From: Chlorokybus atmophyticus
Taxonomy: Eukaryota > Streptophyta > Chlorokybophyceae > Chlorokybales > Chlorokybaceae
Assembly: GCA_009103225.1 (NCBI GenBank)
Contig: RHPI01002368.1
Coordinates: 451,977-515,976 of the forward strand
Length of the DNA: 64,000 nt
Direction of reading: 5' to 3'
Shown: positions 1 to 13,040 of the stretch, piece by piece
Layout: every line of letters begins with the position of its first letter
How positions within the stretch are numbered: the first letter of the stretch is position 1
Position numbers and translations under genes: made by a program
The notes under the pieces: generated by a model
Told to the model about the DNA's origin: nothing
Seen by the model: the letters and a program-made list of their open reading frames with translations, nothing else
Databases searched by the model: none

Positions 1-229
1 CGCGGGTGCCTATCATATAACCCATGAGGCCCAAGATGACCACCAGCCCGAGCCCCATGCCTAGCGCTGCTCAGTTGAGCCGTTTGCGCTTCGTGTCGTC
101 CTTGACGTAATGGGACGCGACCACGACAGCCACCCATGCAAATAGCACGATGACCAGGACACCAGCCGTCACCCATAGCGTTGTTTGGCTGCCTTCCATA
201 TCTTTCAAGTTGCGCAGAAAATTTTTCAT
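1..229 (-). pseudogene. Edge fragment of a small two-helix membrane protein, interrupted by an in-frame TGA
   Basis: Reading the minus strand from ATG 227-229 gives a 52-residue ORF: charged start MKNFLRNLKDMEGSQ, one clear membrane segment (LWVTAGVLVIVLFAWVAVVV), then a basic tail ending KRKRLN and TGA at 71-73. The same frame continues past this TGA to the window edge as AALGMGLGLVVILGLMGYM, a second convincing membrane helix. So either the real protein is the short single-pass form, or a two-helix protein is broken by a nonsense change, a sequencing error, or TGA readthrough. I recognise no family. The downstream end lies outside the window. Confidence 0.35.
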
Positions 230-3141
230 TTCTGTCCAATGTGTGGTCACTGTTTAAGTAACTGTTGCGACTGCACGAAGCTGGGCGTGCCCATCCCGAC
301 ACATGAATAACGCAGGACGATCGGGAAGTCGTTTGAATAACTTTATATTTAATGCAACGAGGAGGGTATTTTTGAATTGCAAGAACTACTTATACGTGGG
401 AGTGGCGGTTGGGGGCCATGTAATGGTGTCAATTATTGATTTAAGGTTGTCCTGCCGTGACAAACGATAAGTCAAATTTTATTGCCACATAAGGCAGCTG
501 CAAGCTGTCATCCCAATGCCGATGGTAATGCGTCTCACAACAGCAACTTAATGAGCATATAATCGTTTGCACTACGCATATGTGCAGCAAGACCGTCCGC
601 CTCAGAGTGATCGCGGCTGGCACGTGCAATGGGAATCGAATCCAGCTCATTTAAGCTATTAAGCTCTTAAAACACTTCATGATTGAAAATGCGTACAGAT
701 ACTTGTACGCCGCGTACAAGCACAATGTATGAATGCAGTTGCAATTGCAGCATTGTGACATTTCAAGCTTGTAACGTTTACAAGCTGTAAAATCTGAACG
801 TCCATCTTCAAGTCTAAGTTGGGAGAAGCCAACTAGCTAGCGTTGGATCTGTTCCTTTATGAGTAGAGATGTAATCATTAGATTGTCATTCTTTACAAAT
901 GCATTGACTACTTGGGCTGTACTTACGGCCTGAGCTGAGCGGATGTCATTGAAAAAGCAACGAGCACGCGTGTCCTTTAGCTCAACGTTTGCGATGTCGC
1001 CAAGCGACTAGCGTGGTTCATAATTGTATCATGACAATGTATGGTCCATGTCGTACATGTTGTGCAACGCGCTGGAACTGTGCGTAATGTCGATATGAGT
1101 TAGCTGATGAGTAGACACGGGCTGTCTTCAACAAGTGGCTAAGATTGGCAATTGCGGCGTTAAGGCTCGAGAGGGCGGGTGAGTAATGCCGCCGCCGCTA
1201 GCAAAGACAACAAGAACTACTACACAGCTGCTCTGCGTCAAGTAAGCGGTAAGCTTGGCTTTATGCCCGCTGACGGGCGCTACGAACGTCAGCAGTGCTG
1301 ACGCTCGCAGCGGCCCGTTTATTTCATTCAAATGTCCTCCGTCAAGCGGCAGAGGACATTGGAGCGGTTAGCTAATCAGCTGACCACTTGAGTATCTGTC
1401 AAAACGCATGTAAAAGTGGGTGGGAACGTTGCTCTGAAGTGCTTGCGGTGTTGTGGGAAGCTTTATTGCAGAATTATCATTAACCCCACCCGCTTAAAGA
1501 AGTGCTCGGCGACATACATAGGAAACCATTTGCGAAATCGAGATGCGCATCTCATAGTTGGTATCTACAAGAATGAATATCCGATCAAATAAATGCGTTG
1601 TGATTTGAACATCTAGCAACATGCAATGCAGCTGATCTTAATCTAATTGCAGTTGCGATATTGTCGCACCATGTCTATCAGTTAACAGTGGCTATTGCTA
1701 ACATTGCCTGAAAATGAAGTTCGGAATATATTGTTAACCGGTGTTTAACAGTGCGCATGCATTAACATAATCTCATGTAAAGGCTCTTATTGTAGCATTT
1801 ATATTTAGCACCATATACCGTTGAAATTGTTCTTTTGCATCAATCTTGCATACGTTTTATATGTTACAGCAAGTGGCATAAGCTTAACTGCCTTTGCTTA
1901 CTTGTGACACTCAAGCTCAATGCAAGAATTTGTGCACGTGATCATGTGGCACATATGCCATACGTGGTAGGCGGCATGTTTGTAACACGGGTTTTTATTT
2001 ATCAAGAGTACACAAAGAGAGGGAGAGAGTCAATACTTTCATGATCAGCACCCCGCACAATTACACACCAGATAGTCACAATTTAGAGATAACGTCACTC
2101 GCAAGCGCGGCCATACCTTCCATCAAAGTTGTTGCAACTGTAATATATGGACTTCAAGTGCGCGCAAGCGCTGACTAACAGGGAGAGACGCGCTGCAGCC
2201 ATGGCAACCATGCCGGGATGGGGACTAGTGCCGATTATGGAAGCGGATGCTGCGCTGGCAATGGCGTTAGGGAGGACGGGACGCATCGGAGTGAAGGGGA
2301 CGTGTTGACATGCAGTGCACTCGTGTGTTTCAGTGTGGTGTGATGTGGTGGTAGTGAGCTGAACACACAATGGCAACACTTGTACCTTTGCACATGTCCT
2401 TTGATATGTGCAGCCTACCGCAAGTTTGAGTAGCCAATGCTCGCAGTTCCGCGCGAAAATCGCAATTCATGTGCAAATGGCTCTTTGAATCAACTGTATG
2501 CTTTCATTGTCTACAGCATATAAATGTCACCAGGGCAGTCATCCGCATAGTTCCACCTCTCATCCCTATTGACTGCACATGCTTTGCACTTGGAGCATGA
2601 GGTGTTGTATGCTTGTGCGTGTGTGCATAAATGTGTGTGAGTGCGTGCACACGCGCATGTGCCACACTCTGTGTGCACTTCATTTACAGACGCATTAGCT
2701 TTTGCCAATACCTTTCTACCCTCCTGCACTCCAAGTTGCGTGATCAAGGAATAGGCACAACACGCAAACATGTGTTTGCGTGGGAGCCAATGTAGGGCAG
2801 GGTGTTTTGTTGTAACAGCTGCAATGCAACTTGCTGAGCAACCACACATCACACACAGAACTACCGACATTTGCCATTAACATGAATATAAGCTAGGTAG
2901 CAAGGGACTACAGCTGGTGTAAGTGTAATGATATAACCCAAGGGATAAACCCCGCTGAAGCGTTTGTAGACCTCCTTTTTCCTCTGGATGCAGGGTCACT
3001 GCATGCAGAGGAAAACCCAAGAGAACCAATGTACACAAGCCTCACACAAAACCCATCCTTACATGCTGCTTGGTAAAGATCAGACAGTTGTAACTAGACA
3101 ATATGTGCCCTGGGTAAAGAGTGGGAGAATGGAGTATATAA
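230..3141. other. Gene-poor spacer
   Basis: No conserved coding segment is recognisable. The part nearest 3141 must hold the 3' untranslated region of the ABCG transporter. Small inverted motifs occur (for example TTGTACGC/GCGTACAA near 700 and CTTGTAA/TTACAAG near 770), but nothing that identifies an element. Short open frames at 2095-2379 and 2511-2870 (minus) are rich in His/Cys/Thr from CA/TG-rich DNA and look accidental. Confidence 0.5.
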
Positions 3142-6100
3142 TTAGCGAAGCACCGGGCGGCTGAAGTGCAGAGCCAGCGGCTTCACGACAAACATCATGA
3201 ACGTGGCGAAAGACGCCAGGATGGCAATGGAGCGGCCAAGATGGTCCCATGACCACGAGAAGAAGCCGAGCACCTGTTGACATTGAGGCACCAGTGAGGC
3301 ACAGACTCAACCACACGAGGGATTGACAGTCATAACAGTTTGCTAACACTCACCTGATCACCAGTGGCGAACTCGTTGAGGAGAGGGTTGCAGCGTGTAG
3401 GCCAGTCAGTGTTGTCGGCGCATGAGAAGCTGAGGCCATGGAGTTCATTGGAGCTTGCAGCCTGCACATGATGGCGAATCAGACTGTGAGCCTTCTATTC
3501 GCTTCACCCGCATGACATGCAATATGTGTATGAAGTGCACTTTACCTCCATGAAGTAGTGCGTGGGGCTGATCCAGTACAGCCAGCTCCTCCAGAAGCGA
3601 GGCATGGCTCGGTATGTGATGAGGAAGCCGCCGGTCAATGCAAGCAGCGCACCCGCTGGTGGACCAATAACAGCAGCTTCCACCTTCATGAGTCACAATA
3701 CATCAGCGACAAACATGACTAGAAACAATTTGATTTGAGCTTTGCTTTCATATTTTGTGGACAAGCGTGCATGGTCATACCTTGTCCTGAGCAACAATGC
3801 CCACAATCTGCCCAATGAGGATAAGCATCCAGGAGAACACTCCCTGGATGCCAAACTGCGTCCACATGCGTCCTGGCAGAGGGTTGAGCCCTCCAATGTA
3901 GTAGTACATGAAGAAGAAGCAGCAGTGCTGTACGAAGAACCATGGCAGCTCGGTCACCAGGGTGGCAATGTTGAACGCCCACAGCCCGTATCTGCAAGAC
4001 AAGAGTATTGTTAGACTCAATAACTGTTAATATGAGCTTGTTAGGGCTGCTGCTATGCAAGAGATGATTCTGTTTGGCATGCGCACGACACTTACGTCCG
4101 GGAGCGGTGCTCCTTGAAGTACAGAACACGCGTGTCAATAATAGGGTTCATGGCAAGCAGCTCGGTGGCCACCTGCAATGACCAATTGTCAAGTCGAGAA
4201 ACAGGACAAACGACTTCAAGGAACCCAACATACAGAAGTGTGCATGTAGTCCAAAAAATCTTTACCTGCATGGCAGCCAGGTTGAAGAAGAAACCGCAGC
4301 GGCCAATTGTGCCATTCTGGTTGAGCGGCAGCCGGAAGAACAATGTACCCATCACAAAGCCCTGGAAATGCCAGTTGGTCAGCGATGATACATGCATTGC
4401 ATATGAGTTAAGCGCCAATTGCATGCAAGGCTATTTAAGCACCTGGACTGCATTGGCAGCCAGACGCGAGTACTGATAGTAAGGGTCACGCCACATGGCC
4501 AAGCTGTGTCTCTTGATGAGAGCGCCAGTTTGAGTGGCGAAGCTGGTGGTAAAGTTTGTCTTCAGCTGTGGCACATCTGCAGGCACCAGCGGGATGGAGT
4601 TCGCGGTCCGCGGTCCGGTTTCCGACTCAGACTGAGGTTCATGCAAAGGGTCAGATGGCAGCCAGGCAAAGTGCAGCAAGCTGTAGCAAACCGCAGCATG
4701 CGTGCCGCACCTTGCCAACAAGGTGGCGAGTCTCCTTCATCAGAGGAGAGTGACGGTAGGACTCAGCGAGTTCCACCTGTGTTGCGCGATCGCCACCACT
4801 TGCAACCTCCAACAGATACTCTGCCGGGTTCTTCTCCATAGGGCAGGAGTAACCAACCGCGCCTGTAAAGCAGAGAGGTTGATAAATGACAGAGTCCACA
4901 TCCCACCATAGCCAGTGACCAAGTTCAGCCAGCTGGCATTACCTGCCAGATAGCCAAGAACGGCAGATGCGTCCTGGCCAGTTGGGCCAAAGTAGATCAT
5001 CTGGCCCAGGTTATTGAGGAGCAGAACTGAGTCAAACAAAGAGAATAGTTCTGCGGATGGCTGGTGCACAACTGCAGGAAACAAAAGATGATAGTCAGTA
5101 AGGGGGCTTTGCACTTAGAAGCTTGCAGCGTGCCAAAAGCAGGGCTTACCAGCAAGCACAGTGCGGTTGCCAGTGTCTGCAAGTGTGCGGATGGCCTTCA
5201 TGACTGTCAGCGCGCCAATGGCATCGAATCCAGATGTTGGCTCATCCATGAAAAGCAAAGAGGGGTTCGACATCAACTCAACGGCAATTGTCAGGCGCTT
5301 GCGAGCATCTGCTGCCAAGCCACTCTGCGCAAAAAAGTACAATTGAAACTTGCGCCAAACACCACAATCGCACATATTTGTCAGTCAGCCAACTCTCCTC
5401 ATTGAGGAAAAACCCCTACCTCCCCAGGAACGCCGATAATATGGTTCTCCACTGGCCCCAGGCCCATCAAGGCAATTGCAACTTCAACCATCTCCAACTT
5501 TTCGGGCATAGACACAGCGCCTGGCAGCCGAAGAGTGGCGGCGAAGACCAGTGCTTCGCGCACTGTGGACTGCTTCAAGTGCACGTCACTCTTTTCAACG
5601 TAGCTGCAAACAACACTTCTCAGCATACGGCGTATCAGTCAGTAGCACAACCAGTGCAACCACCACTCGTATGCCAGCTGTCCACTGTACTCGAGCACTA
5701 GCAATAATCATGGTAATGTGGGTAACATGCCACTGCATCCTACCCTGTCTGCTCCCTGAAGTTGGGTGCACGAGGAGCTCCATTGATGAGGATCTGACAA
5801 CAACAATGAGTCAAATAACAGTCCAAGACGAGCACAATTGTACATCCAACAACCTCAAACCATGCTGCTTACCTCGCCTTCACTTGTGCCCTGATTCTTT
5901 ACGCCAGCAAGAATGTCAAGCAGCGTGGTTTTGCCTGCACCTGATGGTCCCATGACCGCCGTAACTGTGCCAGGGACGGCATACCTATGGCCAAACCACA
6001 TGTGAGACGCCCTGTATTTCCAACCGCCATGTATGAAGTGACAAGGCAGAGTGCCTGCAGAGTTGCACTTGTCCCATTGCATGACTAGAGTTACCCTGTA

Positions 6101-9100
6101 ACGCCAGAGATGAGAAGGCGCTTGCGCTTGGTCTTGCTGCCCAGTGCCTCCTTGGTGGCTGTCTCAATGGAATAGCAGACATCTGAGAAGGAGAAGTACG
6201 CGGGAACAAAGTACTGCTGGACAAACGCTGGGGGAGCTGGATTGGTTTCCTCCTTAGCCGCATTGACAGGCTCGAGCTTCTCAACCTGAACTGCCGGCCT
6301 GTGGCGAGCGATGCTGTTGGTTAACAAAAACGACGAGTGGAAGGCAGTACAATGATGCATGTATGCTAGCATGGATACCTTGTGCGCCAGTTGAAGTCAT
6401 ACAGGCCCCATGGCAAGCACAGCCAGATGGTGGAGACAGCTGTGAAGAAGAAATAGAACAGGTAGACGGCCAACAAGTCAACCCACATGCGCCACCTCTC
6501 CACACCGCGGATGTCATAAAGGTTTTGAAGGTAAGCCTGGACAGCAGGCATGATGATGCATCAGTGGCTGGCTACAACCGAAGGAGAACGTCCAACAGTC
6601 AGTTTGCAAGACAGTGTCTATGTGCTGCACCTCAGCAGGCACCACTCGTGGAACCGGGAATACGCCAGGGGGTGCAAGGATAGGGGGTGGCTCGAAGACC
6701 TCACCCTTGAACTCATTGATAAACCTGCGTGGACAGGTGTTGGGAGGATTGCATAACACCTTACACAACCGTAAAGCACTGAATATGCTTGATAAGCTCA
6801 CCATCCCTCGATGACATAGCGCATAGGGTTGATCCAGTAGAACCACTTCCAGCCATTGGGAATAGCATCCTTTGTGACGACGAAGCCCGCAAAGAACAGT
6901 GTCATGACAGCCAGTGTAGGACCTATGGCCTGCGGTGGCGCATACCATCAGTAAGCTGCGCATCACAACAACATGGCAGCAGCCTGCATTTGGGTCCAGT
7001 CAACTCAGCGTGCCTGCGCAATCTCAATGCGGGGAGAAAGGACTCCCAGCATGCGGTGCATGCCTGACGACTGCAGGTCGCACGCCAAGAACATAAACAT
7101 GTAGAAGAAGAAGTTGCCTGCAAGCGAATGCATGATGTCAACACATACAACAACTTGACATTGATTGGGCTTTGTTTCGCTAAGTACTTGTTGCATCGCT
7201 TCACTGACCAGCTCTCTGGTTGAAGCCACCAAACCAGTATGTGATGCAGCAGAAGACAATGGTGGTGATTATGGTCCACAAGATGTCTTCAACCGTGAGC
7301 GCCAGGAAGAAAGCAGGAGACGAGAACAACTTTGCACGTCGCTGCTTGTAAAACAACTCGCGCTGCCAACAAAAGGGCCAACTAAGGATATGGTGGTGTG
7401 ATCTTTGAACCGTACATGCTTAGCATTTGGTCTCTGTACCTGAATGAAGAACTGGCTCATCTGCACATATGAGGTGTTCACAACGTAGGTGATAATATAG
7501 AACAAATACCCTGCCCTTGTGATAAAGCCAAGGAAGCTGTAGTCCACCTGTTATCATCATCAAGCATGTTAAGCATGTTAACAATGATCTCAACAAGGCA
7601 AATTGCATAGTACAAGTTGGCCACAAAGCGAGGACACAAGTAACTTTATTCAAGTACCTGCCACCACATGGTGCCACTGACGATACCGACCAGAACATAG
7701 TTCATCAAGCGTTGCACTAAAATCGACGGCTTGCGAGTATTGGCCAAGAATTGGCGCCACAGACATGCCTACCAACACGGAGACTGGTTTGTAACAGGCA
7801 TAAGTACTGGCAGCAATGCAAGTGGTAGTTTGCAAAATACAACTCACCCAGAACTGTGCAACAAAGCCAACAGCATAGGTGGAGCCCATCGGGTGAGCCG
7901 ATGAGCGTGGCACGCTTTGCTGCAGCTTGGTATTGAGCATCTTTGCGAGGTTGGACTGCGAAAATGTCGCAGCGAAGACCTCACCACCGGTTGGTACTCG
8001 CGTTGCATTTGGCGCCAACAACCTACCAGTGTGGCAGTCAGCAACACACAACACAGGGGCGACTCAACACATGCGCATCAAGCACTTACTGCTGTCCATT
8101 AGGCACCATGACGTTTTCCACGAAGTCACCCACTGACATGCGGGGAGGCTTGACAAAACCAAGAGATCCAAAATAGTTCAACACGAGGTTGCTTGGACCA
8201 AAGTATGCAAGGTAGCCCTCATGGAGAATGCACACTGTATCAAACTCGTTGTAGATGTCGTCCGAGGCCTGTAGCCCAAGACAGCAGTCAGTCCATTTCC
8301 CCAAGAAGTGCTTTGTGTGCAGCGTGATGCTGGCAGTGAGCAGACGATCCAGACACAGTTTACTGCTTACTACTTACTTGCTTCATTGTCGCAACAACGC
8401 TGAAGTTGAGCTCATCAGCAAAGACGCGCAACATCTTTGTCAAGTTGAGCGCAACCACGGAGTCAAGCCCATTATTTGGCTCATCAAGGCACAAAACAGG
8501 GGCTCCTGTATTAGCACGGATAGTGAGTACATGCACACATAAACCTATATGGCACCTGCATGCGGGTTCTGAGGCTGACCTGAGGCGCCCATTTCACCGA
8601 TTGACACTCGGCGCTTCTCACCACTGGACACACCGCGATAGTAATCATCTCCAACCCATGTTTCCGAAACATGGGTCAGACCTGTTGGCACACACGGCAG
8701 CATGCTGTAAGTGTGACACATGGTTTGCAGTTACGCCTCACATGCTGTGCAACTTACCAAGCAGCCGCAAGGCAACATCAGCACGAGTGCCACTGAGCAC
8801 GTCTTCAGATTCAGCAGACAGAACGACCTGTCGGGGCAGGTCAGTACGGAGTACAGCGGCAAAATGCCAGGCAGCATTTGGCATATCCTGTGCACACCTT
8901 GTTGACTGGCGCAGCAGCGTTGGCCTTAGGCACCATCAGGTATGACGCAAAATCAAAGGTTTCGCGAACCTGGGCAAGGGAGTTGAGGGTGAAGCACATG
9001 ATGTGGGTACTTGTCACCCTTAGCAACAAGATACCAAGACTGACCGTCAGGACAGGTTGGTGCAGATCATTTGAATCCACAAAGGCCACAAGTCTGTTCA

Positions 9101-11032
9101 GGTCGGGGCCTGCTTCAGCTCCCCGATACAGAATCTTTCCCCAGGTATCACCGACACCAGCCTGCCACAGACAACATCAAGATAATGCAATTGCCATCCT
9201 GCCTGCCATGCTTGAGCCATTTAACTCTATGATGCTATCAAAACTGTTGCTGCGCACAAGGCATTACAATAAGATGACAACATGCATGACAGTCATGCTG
9301 GACAGCAAAACATTGGACAGACAAGCACCTGTTGCAGGCGCTGTGTGAGCAAGTTGATCAAAAGCGTCTTGCCAGCCCCAGGAGGACCCAGCACCAGGAC
9401 CATAGACCCTGGATCCGCGAACCCTGACACTCCATGCAGCAGCTTCTTGTAGACTTTCCTTGTAGGCGTAAGCACTGTTCCCAATGCTGAGACCACAGTT
9501 GGGACCTGCACATCCGTGTGAGAGCTGTCGGCTGGAAGCCTTGCATGCAAGGTCATATCCATAACCCATGACGACAGTCACCTCCTGTTCGGGATCCACC
9601 GTCACTGAGTACATCACGTTCTCCCAAGAAATGGGGCATGGCGGAGGTGCAACCTGCCAATCAGTGTTAATCAGCAGCGCATTATGCAGTGCTGGCATGG
9701 AAACAGGAACAGGGGAACTAACTGGCGCTGACCCTAAGCTGACTGGTCCATTGCTGTGATGCGCATGCATGCACTCTTAAAGCAACACAAACATGCTTAC
9801 GTCCAGCTCGCGCATCTTGTGGGCAAACGCGCGGACATCTGCGAGGCGAGCGGCAGCTGCGGCATGTGTGATTGTTGCGACTGCAACACACAAACCTGGT
9901 GAGTACACAGCTCGCCAACACAGGTGGCAAGTGTGACCGCAACATGCAGCGAATGTGCTGCCAGGCAATGTAGGCCCTACAGGCTGCTTACTTTTGGAGC
10001 CCTGCTCGCCAGTCTGGGCCCAGGCATCCGTGCGTGGCTTTGATGGTGGCCTGATTGGGGCCAACTTCACCTCAAAGGTCTCCCCGCCGCTGAATGGCGA
10101 GCGTGCAAGGTCCATGGCCTCCTCCTGAAAACGAGATTCACTGATGAGGAACTGCATTGTGTGTATGCATAACAGGACACTAGGCTTCAAGCTTAACGCT
10201 CAAGTACCGCGCAAGCACACACTGACTGCAACGACATTGGTTAGCGTCTAGTCCACAGGTGGACTAGACGCTGACCAGTCAACGTACATGCCTTGGCGCA
10301 CACACTGACAAACCATCTTTATTGACACCTGGTTTTCATGTGGCTTGCCTTGGCTTGGGAACTAGTCAGCAAGTTCCAAAGCCCAGGCAAGCCACATGAC
10401 CAGCAGCACAGAGTCTGTCGAACACAATCTGCTCCACCGTCACATCACACAACCACCATCACGTCACCACACGACATTGTCCTCCATCTAGGCGGTGCGA
10501 GATTGGCCGCTTGACAACACAATGCCAGAAGACAGCCATGTAAGGTCAGCATCACGCTTGCAGTGGGGGATACTGATTGAACCATCCTACAAGGTCTGGC
10601 TAACAACCTGTCGCACTGAACAGCTAAGGCGCAGTAAGAACACAGCACACTGGAAGCCCAGGAATGCCGATGCTACTGGGCAACAACCAAACAAGCAGGC
10701 AAGGCCGAATTCTGAGAGACAATGTCAGTGGCCTCGACAAAGTGGCAACCATTGTCAACGCACATAGAATGCACAGTACAGCTAAGCGCTGATTGCTGGC
10801 AAGTCGAGAAACATCAACTGGACAGTCACAAAGCCAGGTTCCAAGAAAGTGGCACCAGGCTGTCAAGCAGCATGAAACTGTGTAAGGAAAGCACTTGGTG
10901 AAGCAACGCCGTCCCCACCTTTAGGTCACCGTTGGGGCTGGTCATGATGGGATGGCTGCGCAAGTTGCCGGAGTTTTGCCGGCCGACCGGCGACGTCCCA
11001 GAGGCAGCAGAAAAGCTGGAGCGCCGCTCCAT
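3142..11032 (-). CDS. Full-size ABCG (PDR-type) ABC transporter, 33 exons, about 1415 aa
   Basis: Predicted ATP-driven exporter of the pleiotropic-drug-resistance type, arranged NBD1-TMD1-NBD2-TMD2 in a membrane. Exons from the start: 10919-11032, 9992-10124, 9801-9880, 9582-9653, 9329-9505, 9045-9161, 8898-8969, 8758-8827, 8580-8681, 8378-8505, 8090-8268, 7848-8022, 7658-7768, 7440-7547, 7209-7362, 7014-7117, 6802-6929, 6631-6724, 6379-6536, 6095-6313, 5873-5984, 5744-5793, 5420-5603, 5150-5324, 4943-5071, 4711-4862, 4443-4631, 4266-4361, 4096-4172, 3781-3991, 3546-3683, 3354-3461, 3142-3273. The phases join to 4248 nt. NBD1 shows Walker A GPPGAGKT (about residue 172), signature VSSGEKRR and Walker [11 protein letters not shown]2 shows GPSGAGKTT (about 847) and [15 protein letters not shown]-like membrane motifs include [13 protein letters not shown] and [13 protein letters not shown]. 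The exon at 7014 uses a GC donor. The substrate cannot be inferred. Start: first Met, with an SP-rich cytosolic N-terminus. Confidence 0.93.
10239..10276. repeat. Hairpin in ABCG intron 1 (18-bp arms, 2-nt loop)
   Basis: The 5' arm 10239-10256 pairs with 10259-10276, with one G/T-type mismatch in 18. It lies inside the large first intron of the transporter gene, on neither coding exon. Confidence 0.85.
10337..10398. repeat. Long foldback in ABCG intron 1 (27-bp arms, 8-nt loop)
   Basis: Positions 10337-10363 (start CATGTGGCTTGCCT) are complementary to 10372-10398 at 25 of 27 positions. With the neighbouring 10239-10276 hairpin this makes two strong foldbacks within 160 bp of one intron, resembling MITE remnants or a small-RNA precursor. 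Confidence 0.85.
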
Positions 11033-12145
11033 CAGTAAATGTAGCTAGGCCAGCAAGGCCTGGTTATCCTCGAACCCGGGATTACAGCCTTGGAGCCCAC
11101 GACGACAACGACGTCGTCGCCGCCGCCATGCCCCCGCCGCCCCAGGCTGAGCTAACTGAGCAGCAAGGTAGTGAGCTACATTGTCCAGCTAAAGCAGCTG
11201 CAAAGCTGAACGCCCCGCTCAGAGCGACGTCGCGCAAAAATAAACTAACCCGTTTGCAGCAACCGTCAAACCTGACTGCCGTTCGTACACTGCATCGACA
11301 GTTTTACAACATCCTGACCCTAACAAGGACTCCATACAGAGGTGTTCTCCTTCCCGCCGTAATTGCACATTGGTTAAAGGGACTTTGGTAGGCTACGGGC
11401 TGTTTGCTTGCATGAACTTGTTGCTGCTCCTAGGACACGACCTTTGCTGCCTGCAAACGGGACGGCGAGACATGCGTCTCGGATGCTGGGCAGGTGCTGC
11501 CGTTCTGTTGTAAAGGTGAAGCGCTGTCTCATGCCGGGCAGGCCCGCGGCAGCAATGGATTGCACTGCGGTAGGTACAACAAAAGAGACGCATTTTCCCG
11601 GTTGCGTGCCTCGGCGGCCTTGGTATCTTGCTACACCTAAATTGGTCACCTGTAACCACTGCTTTTAGTTTGTCGGTGGTTCGGTTGACTGCTAGCTTAA
11701 CTGCTTCTGCGCTGACATGTTGGTTATGTCACAACTCACTGGCTATGGTCCTGCAAGTTGGTTGAGCTTAACCGGACATGCATGACCTGCGAGGATATTT
11801 AGCAGCGGGTGACGTAACCGGGGACGCGTATCTGCTGCGCGCTACACACGTCGCAGTGTCGCTTGCATTACGCCTGCAGACGCCGCCAATGATGGATCTA
11901 AGCATACAGACCGATTTTTGCAAAGGAGAGAAATTCTTGGTTGTGCCCAAGGCGTGCACTAACTCGACATTATGTGATCACCGCAATGACGTCACGCAGT
12001 CACGTGCCTTTCGACATCCGTTTGGCGTTGATATCAGCATGTGTGACATACGGCTCGCTCTGATGTAGCGCCGACCAGGCCAGGTGTTGTCGGGGCAGGC
12101 TGTAGAGGCCAGGCCGGAGGCTGCGGTGGCAACGGCGACGGCGGC
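11033..12145. other. Divergent intergenic region between ABCG and the secreted-protein gene
   Basis: Holds the 5' regions of two genes transcribed away from each other, so probably a shared or back-to-back promoter. CGCC-rich sequence near 11100-11150 resembles the 5' leaders of other genes here. No TATA box or conserved ORF is convincing. Confidence 0.5.
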
Positions 12146-12565
12146 ATGCGCAGCGGGGTGATTCTGATTGTTGTGCTATTGGCCGCCGTCTGTGTCCAGG
12201 AAGTGGCGGCTGCCAGCAAGAAGGCGAGACTGAGGGTAAGCATGCCGCAACACCAGGCCAGTTCAGGCCAGACCAGGCCAGAGCAGGCCAGCAGCGTTGT
12301 AGACTCAACTACACACTGTCTGGCAGGAAAAGGATCTGGTGGCGCTGCGGACTGCATGTGAAGAAAGAGTTTCTGGGTAAGTGCTGGAGTTGTTGTCTCC
12401 ATGAATTGGTGATGTGCTGATGAAGTCGTCTTGTTGCTGAGCAGTGTCGAAGCGTGCTTAGAGTCGGCCGCAGCCAGAGAAAACTGTGTTTTGAAGTGCG
12501 CATCACCATCATGCTATGACAAAGTGTACGCTTCAGACCCGGTAACGACTTGCGCACAAGCTAGA

Positions 12566-12663
<98 letters not shown>

Positions 12664-13040
12664 TCCTTCATGTGCATGTGCGTGCGTGTGCGTCTGCGTG
12701 TGCACTCATACGTTGTTCACTTTGCTAGTAGTATGTGTGATTTGCATGGTTGTGGTCTGGCAGATGTCTGACGTCATTCAACATGAGTGCTGCAGTTGGA
12801 GGATGGGGAAATAGATTCCGAACGTGGACGGGCATTCCGTGCATGTGCCCGCATGTGAGTGTACATGTTGTTGACAATCGGTGTGACCTGTCACGTTGTC
12901 CATGTGCAACAAGTGTGTATCAATCAACACACCCGTCTTGTTGCTGCAGTGATGATGCTCGTTGTCTATGCTCATGTGGCTAACTCTGATCATGCAGGGA
13001 ACTGCGCACGCGGATGGTTGAGTTGGAGCGCACCACTTGA
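12146..13040 (+). CDS. Small secreted Cys-containing protein (DUF4787-like), 5 exons, 112 aa
   Basis: Exons 12146-12235, 12327-12376, 12445-12541, 12796-12854 and 12998-13040 join in phase to 339 nt. The N-terminus MRSGVILIVVLLAAVCVQEV is a typical signal peptide, so the product should enter the ER or be secreted. The mature part carries CVLKCASPSCYDKVYASD followed by LEDGEIDSERGRAFRACAR, and ends RMVELERTT. The ENCV..C.SP.CY...Y..DPLE.GE pattern matches, from memory, a small conserved eukaryotic secreted family annotated as DUF4787. The function is unknown there too. Four or more Cys suggest disulfides. Intron 3 holds a long TC repeat and intron 1 a 10-bp minisatellite. The exon chain is secure because the conserved motif spans three junctions. 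Confidence 0.8.
12254..12293 (+). repeat. 10-bp minisatellite, four copies
   Basis: Four consecutive 10-mers, each beginning CAGGCCAG, inside intron 1 of the secreted-protein gene. Related CAGGCCAG words also occur just before its start codon (about 12079-12116). Confidence 0.9.
12569..12663 (+). repeat. TC dinucleotide microsatellite
   Basis: About 95 bp of nearly uninterrupted TC in intron 3 of the secreted-protein gene. It creates false Ser/Leu and Arg/Glu reading frames on both strands. Confidence 0.98.

Noticed and set aside
71-73. Selenocysteine reading of the in-frame TGA as an annotated selenoprotein
   Set aside because: No family match and the 3' region that would hold a SECIS element is outside the window; kept only as an open option.
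620-660. tRNA T-loop-like GGATTCGATTCCC on the minus strand
   Set aside because: The flanking bases do not form a 5-bp T stem and no acceptor or anticodon arm is present.
12431-12814. Ser/Leu-repeat and Arg/Glu-repeat ORFs
   Set aside because: They translate the TC microsatellite in an intron of the secreted-protein gene.
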